A stretch of 64,000 nt of DNA from Muscardinus avellanarius (lineage: Eukaryota; Chordata; Mammalia; Rodentia; Gliridae). Positions 11,820-28,130 of the stretch are shown one piece after another. Under the pieces are notes generated by a model. It was not told the DNA's origin, made no database searches, and saw only the letters and a list, made by a program, of their open reading frames with translations. The position numbers and the translations under genes were made by a program. The stretch covers positions 41,682,331 through 41,746,330 of the forward strand of contig OY726563.1 in NCBI GenBank assembly GCA_963383645.1. Direction: 5' to 3'. Positions within the stretch are counted from its first letter, which is position 1. Each line of letters begins with the position of its first letter.

Positions 11820-12187
11820 CCAGCTTTGAGGCTAAGAGTAGACCAGTGACTCCCAGATTTACGTTAGGGAACTATCTCTAGGTCTCAAAGTTTGAGACTG
11901 CTATGGATCTTCTGATTTCAAGACCCAGTTCGGAGGCTGTAATGTAGGTGGCCCTGGGTCCCAAGTTAGGGGCTGGGGAAGACTCTGATACCTACATAAT
12001 TGGGGATTGGGTGTGAGGGATATCCTGATTTTGGACTGGGATGGGGAGGTCAGAAATGTCCTGGGTTGGCCAGCCAGCAGGCTCTATGCTCCTATTTTAA
12101 AGGCAAGGAAAAGGACTCTGGGTCCAGGGGCCAGGATTAGGGTGGGGATGGTGTTTTCCAGGTACTTGAATTATAGATTCCAGGCTC

Positions 12188-14176
12188 CTAGGATCCAGCC
12201 TCCTGCTCTTGTCCCAGAGCCTCTAGTAGCAGCCCCATTGGCGTCCGCTTGAGACCAATGCTCTCGATCTTGTTCTCAATCTTGTTTTTAAGGTTGCGCA
12301 GGCGCAGGGAGGCATGCACCAGGATCACTGTGGGCGGTATCAAGAGTGGGGTCAGTGGGATGGGAGGGGGGGGCTCTCAGTTTCCAGCCAATCGGGGCCC
12401 AGAGAAGGGAATTGGCACACAGGCAGACCAATTGAGTGGCGAGCGGCCAGGACGCTTCAGATCCGGAAAGTGCTGCAGAGTAATTGGCTTTGCAACAGGG
12501 GCGTGGCCAGAAAGGGTGTCCAGTAACAGGGACGTGGCCAGTTTAGGGTAGTTAATACCAAGAGACCCGAAAGGAAAAGGCGGTAATAAAAGGGGCCTTC
12601 CCAGAAGTGGGGAGCTGAAGCCAAGGAAGGCGATTTAACAGAGGCATGGCTGCCCTCTGGGTTTCCCAGCCCCCTCTTAGCCCAGCAACCAGTGCAGGGT
12701 GGGCCCCGTGTCCCGGCTTTCTCAGGGTAGTAGAGACTCACAAAGCACCGGCCCGGCGATGCTGAGCAGGAAGATGCAAGCGCCGCCCACGGCCCAGAGA
12801 ACCAGGAGGCCAACTGCAAGCACTGCAGCCAGGCAGGCTGCGGGGTGGCTGCGGCGGCAACGGCGCACGGCTGCGCGGGTCTCAGCCGCCCACACCAGCA
12901 CGCCAAGGGCCACCACCACTACCAGCGCGCTCAGCAGTGTGTGCAGCGGACGCACGTACCTGAGGGAACAAGGGCACTAAGCTAGCTTCACCACCCATCC
13001 GATCCTGAGGCCCAAGAACTTTGCTTCCTTCCCACCCCGCCAACCCCCCCCCCCATCCTGGGCAAACACTCCCTCTAACTTGCTTCCTATAGACCCTCAT
13101 TTCCTCTGGGTCAGTCCCACCTCCCTGAAGACCCTGCTTTAGGTCCTCCCCAGGCACCCAACACTTCATACTCTACCCTGGCAGGGTACCCAATCCCACC
13201 CCCACATCCTCCCATTTGAGATGAGCCCCTTGCAGATCTCTCATCCCGGCTTTCAGTCTCCACATTTTTCCTCTCCTCAGGCTCAGGGTCCTTACAGGAC
13301 TCCCTTCCTGGTGATCTTATCAAATGCCCCCTCCAGGCTTCCCTTTGCCTATAAGTTCCTCCCACATCATTGCTAGAATCCCATTCCAGGCCTTCGGTTC
13401 CTGCCCAAGCCTGTCCTCCAGATTCTCCCTCTCTTGCTGGTCTCAGGGTTTTCAACCTGAGGTCCTCTCTGAGCCCCTCAGGGTCCTCTCTCTGAGCCCC
13501 AGTTCCGCAACAGGGAGCTGCTTCTGGTGCGTTCCAATATCTTGGCCAGGTTCCCCTGCAAGACCTTATCTTCCAAAGGTCCATCTTTCAGACCCTTCCA
13601 TTTTACCACGTCCCGGTACCTGTCCTAAATCTGCCAGGGATGCCTTAATCTAGTCCCATCACCGCACCTCCTCTGTTCTTAGGTTCCCTTTCAGGCCCTC
13701 CTTACCTTCAGGTCCACCTCCCAGCCCACTTTTCCTCAGTTCCACACCTTTCTTTATATTCCCTCAGTCTTTCCTTCAGACCTTCCAACCCCCGCAGGCC
13801 TTTCTTGTTACCAGGATTCACCTCATTCAAGACCTCCCTTCCCTGCCCCTCAGGCCTCCCAGTTCTGTCTTATTCGTCTTTTCTCACCTACCATTTTCCT
13901 CGGGTTTTCTGTCCCAGTCCTCAGACCCGTGGGTCCACCCTTAGTGCCCCGCTGGCGTCCCCAGCCAACCACCACCTCCCATCCCTTTCTCCCTCACCCG
14001 GCCAGAGCGAGACTGAAGACGAAGCAGAGAAGGTAGTTGGTTTGGTAGTAAAGGAGGTTGTTGATGACGCGGTGGCACCATCGCTGCGGGTCGCATGGAT
14101 CCGGAGCAGCCAGACGCGCTGACCCCAGAACAAAGTCGTCTAGGGCGCGAATCGGTGGCAGCCGCACCTCCGACAT
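12188..14176 (-). CDS. PRAF2: PRAF2, PRA1 domain family member 2 (JM4), three exons
   Basis: On the minus strand the exons are 14176-13998, 12959-12742 and 12327-12188, with GT/AG borders and phases that fit. The total is 537 nt, 178 aa, the same length as human PRAF2. The protein starts MSEVRLPPIRALDDF and ends EALGQEQEAGS-like. The central PRA1 domain has hydrophobic hairpins: residues about 45-58 plus LLSALVVVVALGVLVW, then LAAVLAVGLLVLW followed by a further hydrophobic stretch. This fits a four-segment membrane protein with both ends in the cytosol. From family knowledge it resides in ER/Golgi membranes, interacts with CCR5 and retains the GABA-B receptor subunit GB1 in the ER. Exon 1 and the promoter lie about 450 nt downstream of the WDR45 3' end on the same strand. 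Confidence 0.97.
13000..13990. other. PRAF2 intron 1, repeat-poor pyrimidine-rich DNA
   Basis: No SINE is present. The plus strand is C/T-rich with a C-run near 13046 and many degenerate cagg-ccctcc phrases, suggesting an old decayed simple repeat. No conserved exon is seen. Confidence 0.6.
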
Positions 14177-14204
14177 GCTGCAAGTTGCTGGACCAGCCCT
14201 AAGG

Positions 14205-14330
14205 GCGGCCCGACTACAACACCCATTATACCCCTCGGCACCGCGGAGCACCTCGGGAAATGGAGTCTGAGCAGGACAACTACCCACTTAATGAACTGCG
14301 CAGGCGCGCACGTGACCGGAAACGCAAGCA
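14205..14330 (-). promoter_or_regulatory. PRAF2: PRAF2 CpG promoter with ZNF143-, NRF1- and E-box-like sites
   Basis: This CpG-dense, TATA-less stretch lies just upstream of the PRAF2 ATG. Visible motifs are actacaacaccca at 14213-14225 (ZNF143/Staf-like), tgcgcaggcgcgc near 14297 (NRF1-like) and gcacgtgac at 14308-14316. The last contains CACGTG and, read on the PRAF2 strand, GTCACGTG, which resembles the MiT/TFE (CLEAR) consensus. Site assignment is by motif only. Confidence 0.6.
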
Positions 14331-14625
14331 GCACGTCGTACAGCGAGGCAGCAAGGGCTGCTGGGAAATCAGGTCGCTGCCGAGCGGCGAGAAACTCCGA
14401 ACTCGTCAAACTTCTATCCACCCCTGGCCTGGGAACCGTGGAAGACTGTATTAGGTAGTGCTGACGGCTCAAGCACACAGTAGCCAGACAGGCAGATATG
14501 GCAACCGGCACTTTCAGAAAGATCCGAGCTGGATTCCACTTCCTGTCAGGATCCATGAGGGTCACACCTCTTTGAAACTTCATGCCCCGCCCCGAGGTCA
14601 AGCCATAAATTCCATTAAGGGACTT

Positions 14626-14631
14626 TTTATT
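14626..14631 (-). terminator. WDR45: Alternative distal poly(A) signal of WDR45
   Basis: AATAAA on the minus strand, nearer the PRAF2 promoter. Using it would leave only about 250-300 bp between WDR45 cleavage and the PRAF2 start. Confidence 0.5.
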
Positions 14632-14820
14632 CATAATCATCACATCAGAGATCTCTTCCTGGTAAGCTTTTAAAAATGCCTAGGTTGGATTAGGACACTC
14701 CTTTTGAGTCCGGAGCAGTGACTTATCCACCAGGCTAGGGCCCCAGGGAATCTGTTGCTGCCCTGGGTGCCTGGCCCGGCCCTTTGGGCACATGGCACAT
14801 GCTTGGGGAAAGTGAGCTAT

Positions 14821-14826
14821 TTTATT
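14821..14826 (-). terminator. WDR45: Likely poly(A) signal of WDR45
   Basis: TTTATT on the plus strand is AATAAA on the gene strand, about 145 nt past the WDR45 stop. A second AATAAA lies at 14631-14626, about 340 nt past the stop, so two 3' ends are possible. Confidence 0.65.
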
Positions 14827-14967
14827 TGGACAAAACTCTGCTGAGTGGAGAGTGAGCACAGGCCTCATTAGTGCTTGCTGGCTCGTGGCCTTCTTAGTAC
14901 TTCCCCACCCCCAAGGCTCAGCCCTGCAGCCTGTTACCCCAGGTTCCTAGCACAGCCCTTAGGGTCC

Positions 14968-19184
<4,217 letters not shown>

Positions 19185-19713
19185 GGTTCAGGATTGTTCC
19201 CCTGGATGCAAACAGGATAGAGTTGGGAAAAGTCCTGGAGTCTCCCCTCTAAGTGTCCTAGAACTTCTGTCCCCAAATCATGTCTTCCTCTTCCCTACTC
19301 TGCTTCTTTGCCAGACTATAATGAAGACAAAAGCAGGGTGAATCCAGGGTCTCTGCTCTAAGCTCCCCAAACCCTAAACACAACAAGGAACCCCATGTCA
19401 GTTTCATCCATGGCCAATCCCATATTTAGGCCTATACTATCATACCCCCCACCTCCTCCTTTGACATTGGCCCTTACTGACTCATCAGGAAGTAATGGGG
19501 TATGGGGTGCCCCAGTGAAAACGCCTCCCCACCCACAACCAAGCTTAGACCCAATGCCTGATATGGCCTCAAACCACTCCCCACTTATCCCACATCTTCA
19601 TACTTGTTAGTAAGTAGGAGGAAAGGGGGTGGGCTAGTACATCCACTGCCTCTTGCATCTCCCTGAGACTGCTACATGTGGTCCACCACTCACACCCATC
19701 TCATAGCTCCCTC

Positions 19714-19919
19714 TTTTTTGTGGTGCTGGAGATTGAATCCAGAGGCATTCTATCTCCAAGGCACACCTCCAGACTGATTTTATTTTTTATCTGGAAACAG
19801 GCTGTCACTAAGTTGCTCAGAGCCTCACCAAGTTGCTGAGGCTGGGCTTCAAACCTGAGAGCCTCCAGTTTTCGCCTCCCAAGTACTAGGGATTATAGGT
19901 GTGTTTCACCAGGCCTGGT
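19714..19919 (-). repeat. Inverted B1-dID SINE in WDR45 5' intron
   Basis: Standard tail-linker-head order on the minus strand. The rest of 19920-20580 is unique C-rich DNA with many tcaagacc/cccaag phrases and no recognised gene. Confidence 0.88.
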
Positions 19920-20639
19920 TTTCCTCTTATCTAACTACCCCAGCCCATTCATCTGCCTCAGAGTTCTCTCACACTTCCCCAAGGCTTTCCCAAGCCCTTC
20001 CTCACACCTTGCTAACTCTACCTACCAAGGCCAGACTTGATATTCCTCTGGATGCCCTTATGCCCTGAAGACCCTACCTCAGCATTCCCCCACTGCTGGA
20101 CATCCCCTTCCTCCTGCTCTGGGTCTGACTCCTATGTGAGTTGACTTAGATCTACCTTCAGGAACCCCATCCCCGTTAAGATTCATCCTCTAGACCCTCT
20201 ATCCTGTCCTCAAGACCTTTTCCCAGGGCAAAACAGACAAAAGCACTGTTTAGGAATATCTTGATTTCCCCAAAAGTCTGTAATCCCCTGCTCCCCCAAG
20301 ATCCCTACCCTATAGTCCCCATACTTCAGATCCAATCTCCTCAAGATTTCTGCTCAGACACACCATCTGCCCAGCTTCCAAAGCTCAAACCTCCTATCTT
20401 TCTTCTCTGCAACACCCTCCATCAGGCAGCCCCACTCCCTCAAGACCCACATTTTGGACATTTCCACCTTCCAACGCCCTTTTACTAGATTTCCATTCCA
20501 AATCCTCTTACTACCTACGAACCCTACCCGGGATGCCTCAGCTGTCCCCCACGATTGTTCTCATATTCTTTCCAATGCCAGCACTCACTTAGGACACTAG
20601 TCCATGACACCCCATCTGCCAAGAACCCCTACTCAGGAG

Positions 20640-21010
20640 ACACCGCCTCCAAGACCCCGGCCAATGTCGGGCGGTGCCCCATATCACCGCCGCTCGCACC
20701 GACCTGAATTGCACTTGTCTCCGGCCCGGCCTCAACAGTTGGTGCCGCCAGCGGCCCGTCTTTCTGACCTCCCGGGCCTTGGTGCCCGGCTCCGGTGTTT
20801 ACATCAGGCTCCACTTCCGGAGGAGGGAACCTGTGGACGGAAGTGACTCATTCTGGACCGAAAACATCGCCGCAGCCCTTCTAGACCAGTTCGCGGTGTC
20901 TTTGAAGCATTTCGAGTAATAGCAGGGTCCTCGGAGGAGGACTCGGGGAGCGGAGGAAGGCCGGCTTGGGGATCCGAGGCTCCCCCAGGACAAGATTGAC
21001 GGCACGGGGG
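20640..21010 (-). promoter_or_regulatory. WDR45: WDR45 CpG promoter and 5' UTR exon region
   Basis: This CpG-rich, SINE-free and TATA-less stretch has two ETS-type sites, acttccgg (20813-20820) and cggaagtgac (20838-20847). The second overlaps a CRE-like half site. A candidate donor on the minus strand (ctaa then gtgagt) near 20588 could splice a leader exon to the acceptor at 19202. The exact start site cannot be read from sequence. Confidence 0.65.
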
Positions 21011-21349
21011 AGGGGTGGAGAGAGACGGGCCTTCCCTTCGCTGAGCGGAAACTGGCTGAGCTTTCAATTCGTTAACCCACAGAGAGCTAGAGGCTAGAAA
21101 CTTTCAGGCTAACAAGGCTAGAGTAATCGCCAGCTGTTTGTCTCTCAGACTCCTTCCAGGTTTAGAGAGGTGGCTTGGAAACCTCTGAGCAGGAATGGAT
21201 TTAGAGACCTTGAAAGTTGATCCTTTATCTCAGATAGCCGAATGGGGATTTTGCTTTTTCCCACTCCACCCACAGCCTTGTTTTGTATACAAAATGAAAT
21301 TGTTTGAAGTTAGGCAAGCTTACTCTGGAAACCAGTCTCCAAATAGACA

Positions 21350-22015
21350 GGAAGGTTTTTTCTTGGAGGGGGATGGTCCTGGATTGAAACCAAGGGCGTG
21401 CTACATCTGAGCTACACCTTTAGCCCTTTATACTTTTTTTTTTTTCCCTTGAGGTCCTGGGGATGGAACCCAGGGGCATTCTACCTCCAAGCTACATACC
21501 CCCAGGCCTATTTTAGTTTTATTTTGAAACAGGGTCACACTAGGTTAATGAGAGTTTCAGTACTGGGATTACAGGCCTGCATCACCACACCCAGATTACT
21601 TGTGAATTTTTTTTCTGGTACTGAGGATTAAACCCAGGGACATTCTACCTCCCAGCTACACCTCCAGCCCTATTTTATTTAATTATTTTTTTGTGGTGTG
21701 TAGCACAAAGGATTGAATCCAGAGGCATTCTACCTCAGAGCTAAACCCCAAGTCCGATTTGGAAACAGAGTCTCACTAAGTTACAGAGGGCCTCCCAAAA
21801 TTGTTGAGGCTGGCTTCGAACCTGCGATCCTCCTGTCTCAGCCTCCCAAGTATTGGGATTATAAGTGTGTGCCTGGTTTACTTCTTATTTTGAAACAGGG
21901 TCTTACTAAGTTGAGGAGGGCCTCACTAAATTGCTGAGAGTAGCTAGGAACCCACGATCCTCCTGACTAAGCCCATCAAGTACTGGGATTACAAGCATGC
22001 ACCACCACACCTGGC
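21350..22015 (-). repeat. Start of the SINE field: about four inverted SINEs
   Basis: Partial and full inverted copies near 21350-21430, 21440-21595, 21610-21865 and 21870-22015. 22016-22200 is unique DNA with no recognised feature. Confidence 0.85.
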
Positions 22016-22204
22016 TACTTGTGAATTTTGACCCCATATACCCTCCTAGGCATGACTCCATATGACTGCTCAGCAAAGCCAATCTTCTGGCTTTCTACAC
22101 TTCTCTTATCTTAGACCATACTTAATTTAGTTTGGCTTCTGTCACTCCCACATCTTTGAGACTGCTGTAAAGGAGATTTTTCTATGAGCAAGAATGTTGC
22201 CAAA

Positions 22205-23869
22205 CCAGCAATCACTGTGTGTGTATGTGTGTGTGTGTGGTGTACTGGGAATTAAACCCATGGGGCTAACTCTGAACTACATCCCCAGGCTTTTTTTTTT
22301 CCCCCGGTACTGGGAATGGAGCCCAGGGGCATTGTACTTCTGAGCTGCACTTCCAGCCCTATTTTTATTCTTTATTTAGAAACAGGGTCTTCTCACTGAG
22401 TTGCAAAGGGCCTTACTCAGTAGCTGAGGCTGTCCGTGAACCCCCATCCTCCGTCTCCACCTCCCAAATGTTGGAATTAACAAGCATGCACCACCGCACC
22501 TGGCCCCTCAACCCTATTTTATTTTTTATTGTTAAACAGGGTTTCACTAGGTTACAGACAGTCTCACGAAGTTGTCAAGGTTGCTGTTAAACATGTGATG
22601 CTACTGTCTCAGCCTCCCAAGTACTATAATTATAGGTATGTGCCTCCATGCCCAGCTTCCAGCACTCACATCTCTTCCTTCTTATGTGACCTTCAAGCCC
22701 AATCCAGTTTCTTTTCCATACTCTCTAGGCTTTCTTCATTTCTGGCTACTCCTCCAATTGTATCAAATGTTCAAATATTGTAATATCCTTGGGTACTACT
22801 GTGGTTTCAATGTATCTACTAAATTCATGTATTCATGTATTGGAAACTTAGTTTCCTAATTCTTATGTTTATGGGGTGTGTGTGTGTGTGGTGTTGGGAT
22901 TGAGCCCAGGGCATTCTACATCTGAGCTATACCCCAAGACTGATTTTTTATTTTTTATTTTGAAACTAGGTCTCACTAAGTTGCAGAGGGCATCAAGTCA
23001 CTGAAGCCAGCTGCAAACCATGATTCTGTGATTCTCCTGTCTCAGCCTCCCAAGTACTAGAATTACAAGCTTGCATCACCACACCCAGCACCCAAGCACT
23101 TTTTTTTTTCAGTACTGAGGATGGAACCCAGGGGCATTCTTTTTTTTTTTTTTTTTTTTTTGCGGGTCTAGAGGTGGAACCCAGATGCATTTGACCTCTG
23201 AGCTACACCCCCTGCCCAATTTTTTATTCTTTATTTTGAAACAGGGTCTCATCGAGTTGTGGAAGGCCTAAGTAGCTAAGGCGGTCCGCGACCATGATCC
23301 TCCTGTCTCAGCCTTCCAAATGGTAGGATCACAAGTGTGCGCCACTAAGCCCAGCTTCCAGGGACATTCTACCTCTAGGAATCTATCTCATACCCTAATT
23401 TTTATTGTTTATTTTAAAACAGGGTCTCAGCCAGGCATGGTGGCGCGTGCTTGTAATCCCAGCATTCGGGAGGCTGAGACCTGGAGGATCACGGTTCGCG
23501 GACAGCCTCAGCTACTTAGTGAGGCACTCTGCAACTCAGTGAGACCCGGTTTCTTTTTTTTTTTTATGGTGGTACTGGGGGTGGAACCCAGAGGCATTCT
23601 ACCTCTGGGCTATACTCCCTGACCTATTTTATATTTTTATTTGGAGACAGGGTCTCACTAAGTTGCTGAGAGCCTCAGTAAGTAGTTGAGGCTGGCTTTG
23701 AACCTGTGCAATCCTCCTGTCTCAGCCTCCCATGCGTGGGGATTACAAGCGTGCGCCACCACTCCCGGCTCGAGACCTGGTTTCAAAATAAAGAATAAAA
23801 AATAGGGCAGGGGGTGTAGCTCGGAGGTCAAATGCCCCTGGGTTCCATGTTCCATCCCCAGACCCACAA

Positions 23870-23900
<31 letters not shown>

Positions 23901-24500
23901 ACAAACAGGGTCTCAGCCAGGCGTGGTTGTGCGTGCTTGTAATGCCAGCACTTGGGAAGCCAAGGAAGGAGTTGCTCACAGGTTCGAAGCTAGCCTCAGC
24001 TACTTAGTGAGGCTCTCAGCAACTTAGTGAGACCCTGTTTCCAAATAAAGTATAAAATAGGTCTGGGAGTAAAGCCCGGAGGTAGAAAATCCCCTGGGTC
24101 CTACCCCCAGTACCACACACACACACAAAAACAAACAAACAAACAAACAAACAAACAGGGTCTCTTGCCAGGCATGGTGGCACACGCTTGTAATCCCCGT
24201 GCTTGGGAGGCTGAGAAAGGAGGATCGCACAGGTTTGAAGCCAGCATCAGCTACTGAGTGAGGCTCTCAAGCAACTTAGTGAGACCCTGTTTTCAAATAA
24301 AATATAAAATAGGTCTGGGGGCATAGCCCAGAGGTAGAAAGCCTCTGGGTTCCACCCCCAGTACCACAAAAAACAACAACAACAAAAAAAACCAGGGTCT
24401 CACTGAGTTGCAGAGGGTCTCACTAAGTAGCCCAGAGTGTCGGTAAACCAAGGGTCTCAGCCTCCCAAATACTGGTATTACAAGCCCAATTACCACAGCA
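22205..24500. repeat. Dense SINE block with nested copies
   Basis: Contains inverted copies near 22240-22505, 22505-22655, 22875-23090, 23100-23360 and others. A plus copy starting near 23427 is interrupted by an inverted one (23551-23770, host resumes at gagacctggtttc). Plus copies near 23915, 24170 and a (TG)n tract near 22218 complete it. 22660-22870 is unique DNA. Confidence 0.85.
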
Positions 24501-24501
24501 T

Positions 24502-24540
<39 letters not shown>

Positions 24541-25549
24541 GTGGTACTGGAGATGGAACTCATAGAGTCATTCTTCCTCTGAGCTACACCCCCCAGTCCT
24601 ATTTTTTCAATTCTTTATTTTGAAACAAGGCCTCCTGAGTTGCAAAGGGCCTCACTAAGTAGCTGAGGCTGTCTGGAAACCACGATCCTCCTGTCTCAGC
24701 CTCCCAAATGCATTACAAGCTTGCACCACCATGCCTGGCTTACCCCAACATTTTTTTTTATGGTACTGGGGATGGAACCCAGGGGCATTCTACCTTTAAG
24801 CTACACTTCCAGCCCTATTTTTTTATTCTTTATTTTGAAACAGAGTCTCACTGAGTTGCAAAGGGCCTCACTAAGTAGCTGAGGCTGTCCATGAACCGTG
24901 ATCCTCCTGTCTCAGCCTCCCAAATGCTGGGATTACAAGCATGTGCCACCAGTCCTAGCTTACCTCAGCACATTTACATTTTTAATTTTGTTTTATTTAT
25001 TTTCTTGAGTACTGGGGATTGAAGCAATGGGACATTCTACCTCTGATCTACACCTCCAGCCCTTTATATTTTGTATTGAAACAGGGCCTCATAAAATTGC
25101 TGAGGCTGAGCTGGGCGTGGTGGCGCATGCTTGTAATCCCAGAGCTTGGAAGGCGGAGACAGGAGGATCGCGCAGGCTTGAAGCCAGCCACGCTGGTTTA
25201 AGAGACTCTATTTCCAAATCAAAATATAAAATAGGTCTGGGAGTGTAGCCCGGAGGTAGAAGGGTTTCCAGGAACCCCAGTACCACCAAAAAAAAAAAAA
25301 AAATTGCTGAGGCTGATCTCAAACCTGTGAGCCTCCCAAATTAGGATTATGAGTGTGTACCAACAAGTCTGGATCTAATTTTTTTTTCATTTAAAAACAG
25401 CATCTTCCTAGGTTGCTGAAGCTCTTGCTAAATTGTCGAGGCTGCTCTCAAATATGAGATCTCCCAGCTCAGCCTCCCAAGCAACTGAGATTATAGGTGT
25501 TGCCATCACATCCTACTGTTCATGGTATTTTATGTGTGCACGTGTGTGT

Positions 25550-25589
<40 letters not shown>

Positions 25590-27185
25590 GGGGATTGAAC
25601 TTGGGCATTCTACCCAGAGCTAAACCGCTAAACTCCCAGTTATATTTTATTATCTTGAAACGGTCTATACCCATACGTTGTGTCACACACTTGTAATCTC
25701 AGTACTTGGAAGGCTGAGACCAGAGGATTGCCTGTTTGAGGCCATCTCAGCTACTTAATGAAATCCTCTGCAACTAGTGAGACCCTGTTTCAAAATAAAG
25801 AGTTAAAAATAGGGCTGAGGGTGTAGCTCAGAGGTAGAATGCCCCTGGGCTCAATCCCTGTTGCCTGGGGGTATGGGGGAAAGCATCCCCATGACTGCAG
25901 AGTCTCACTACTTGCTGCTGAGGCTGGTCTTGAACCTCTAACCTTCCTATCTCAGTCCCTCAAATATTGGGATTATAGGCATGTGCCACCATGCCCCACT
26001 TATTCATGGTATTTTGAAGTGGTTCTTTGGATAGATGCTGAGGTCTTTGCCCTCACACCCTAGTCTTGGGAGTGGCTTTGTTCTTACATTGCTGGGGTGG
26101 AACCCAGGGCCTTGTGTGTGATAGGCAAGTACTCTACCATGTAGCTGCATTTCCAGCCCCACTTATGTCATTCAACAGTGTGTTTTTTGTTGTTGCTGTA
26201 ATTTGTGATGCTGGGGATGGAACCCAGGTCCCCAAGTGTTCTATCACTGAGCTATGTATGCCACAGGCCTTTGGTTACTTCTTTTGTGTGTGGTACTGGG
26301 GATTGAACCCAGGGGCATTCTACCTACAAGCTACACCTCAGCCCTATTTTTTATTCCTTCTTTGTGGTATCAGGGATTGAACCCAGGATTGAACCTCTCA
26401 GCTACACCTCCAGCCCTATTTTTTTTTGTGGAGCTGGGGGTTGAACCCAGGGGCTTTTCTACCTCCGGGATACACTCCCAGACCTTTTTTTTTTTTTTTG
26501 GTGGTACTGGGGTTCCTGGAAGCCCTTCTACCTCCGGGCTACGCTCCCAGACCTATTTTATATTTTTGAAACAGGGTCTCTTAACGCCAGCGCGGCTGGC
26601 TTCGAACCTGCGCGATCCTCCTGTCTCCGCCTCCCAAGCGCAGGGATTACAAACGTGCGCCACCACGCCCGGCTCCAGACCTTTTTTATACTTTATTTGG
26701 AAATAGGATTTTACTAAATTGCTGAGAGCCTCACTAAATAGCTGAGGCTGGCTTCAAACCTGCGTGGTCCTCCTGTCTCAGCCTCTCAAGCAAGCATTGG
26801 GATTACAAGCATGTGCCATCATGACTGGCTCCAGCCCTATTTTTTATTCTTTATTTTTAAACAGGGTCTCACCAAGTTGCAGAGGGCCTCACTAAGTACC
26901 TTAGGCTTTCCTCGAACCTGTAATCCTCCTGGTCTTACCCTCCCAAGTACTGGGATTACAATGTACCATCTCACTCAGCTTTATTTGTATTTTGAAACAG
27001 GGTCTCAGCCAGGCATGGTGGTGCATGCTTATAATCCCAGTACTTGAGAGGCTGAGACAGTAGGATCGCAGGTATGAAGCCTGCCTTGGCAAATTAGCAA
27101 GGCTCTCAGCAACATTGTGAGGCCCTGTTCCCAACTAAGAAATAAATGGGGCTGGGGGTATAACTTGGAGGTAGAATGCTGTGGA
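24500..27185. repeat. Dense SINE block, mostly inverted
   Basis: An (ATTT)n tract (24503-24540) is followed by inverted SINEs near 24541, 24755 and 25000. A plus rewritten-tail copy (25110-25299) has 17-bp duplications aaaattgctgaggctga at 25093-25109 and 25300-25316. There is a (TG)n at 25540-25586. An inverted ID (26085-26160) and stacked inverted SINEs follow to 27000, including a nested rewritten-tail copy (~26490-26675). A plus copy occupies 27005-27185. Confidence 0.85.
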
Positions 27186-27269
27186 GATTCCTCTCCGGAA
27201 TTTGGGAGGGAGAAACCTGAAATGACAGACCTGGACAATTGCCTCTTCTCATGCAACTTACAAAATTTA

Positions 27270-27719
27270 TTCTTTTTTTTTTTTTTTTTTTTTTTGGTGG
27301 TACTGGGGTTCCTGGAAGCCCTTCTACCTCTGGTATACACTCCACGGGCTACACTCCCAGACCTATTTTTTTTAACATTTTTATGTGGAAACAGTGCACA
27401 CCTGTAATCCCAGTACTAGGGAGGCTGAAACAAAAGGATGGTAGGTTAGAGGACAGTCTCAGCAATTACTGAGATTTTCATCAACCTAGTGTGGAAACAG
27501 CCCGGCCAAAATTTATTCTTTAAAACTAGGTTTTTGCTGGGTGTGGTGGCGCACGCTTGTAATCCCCACACTTGGGAAGCAGAGACAGGAGGATCTCGCA
27601 GGTTCAAAGCCAGCCGCCCTGGCTTAAGAGACCCTGTTTCCAAATAAAAAATTATAAAATAGGTCTGGGAGTGTAGCCCAGAGGTAGAAGGCCTTCCAGG
27701 AACCCCAATACCACCAAAA

Positions 27720-27754
<35 letters not shown>

Positions 27755-27760
27755 AACTAG
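27270..27760. repeat. Broken inverted SINE, inverted filler segment and plus SINE
   Basis: An inverted rewritten-tail SINE (27275-27390) is truncated. A 99-bp SINE-head segment at 27393-27491 is an exact inverted copy of 28166-28264 and is bounded by tgtggaaacag repeats. A plus rewritten-tail SINE follows at 27531-27717 with an (AAAT)n tail to 27757. Confidence 0.85.
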
Positions 27761-27779
27761 GTTTTTATACCCTTTTCCA

Positions 27780-28130
27780 GTTAGGTTGATCATCAGATCC
27801 CAGTAGAAAAGAGTAACACCAAAGTATAATAGTGGGGTATTAAGTGAAGTACATCTAAATCACTAAGATACAATCATAAGCAAGACAAAAAGACCTGTGA
27901 CATCACAGGTCTTGTAATTAAGATCAGCCCCATGATTACAGGTATTGTGATTAAGAGCAGCCCCCTGCCCTCACTGGTGGGCCTTAGAGGGCAAATTCTG
28001 GAAAGGACAGGAGTCACACCCAGAGTTCTGGAGGAGGATTCGACCTTTCGTAGAATCTCCTTTAACTCTTTCGGAACCTTTCGTTCCTCAGGCTTTGTCC
28101 ATGTCCTCCATCAGAATTCCTCTAGGTTCG
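27780..28130. other. Unassigned unique segment with an 11-bp-arm palindrome
   Basis: Non-SINE DNA. It contains aagacctgtga/tcacaggtctt arms around ca (27890-27913) and two similar phrases ending ttaagatcagcccc and ttaagagcagcccc, about 40 bp apart. It may be an LTR fragment or other old repeat. No gene is recognised. Confidence 0.4.
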
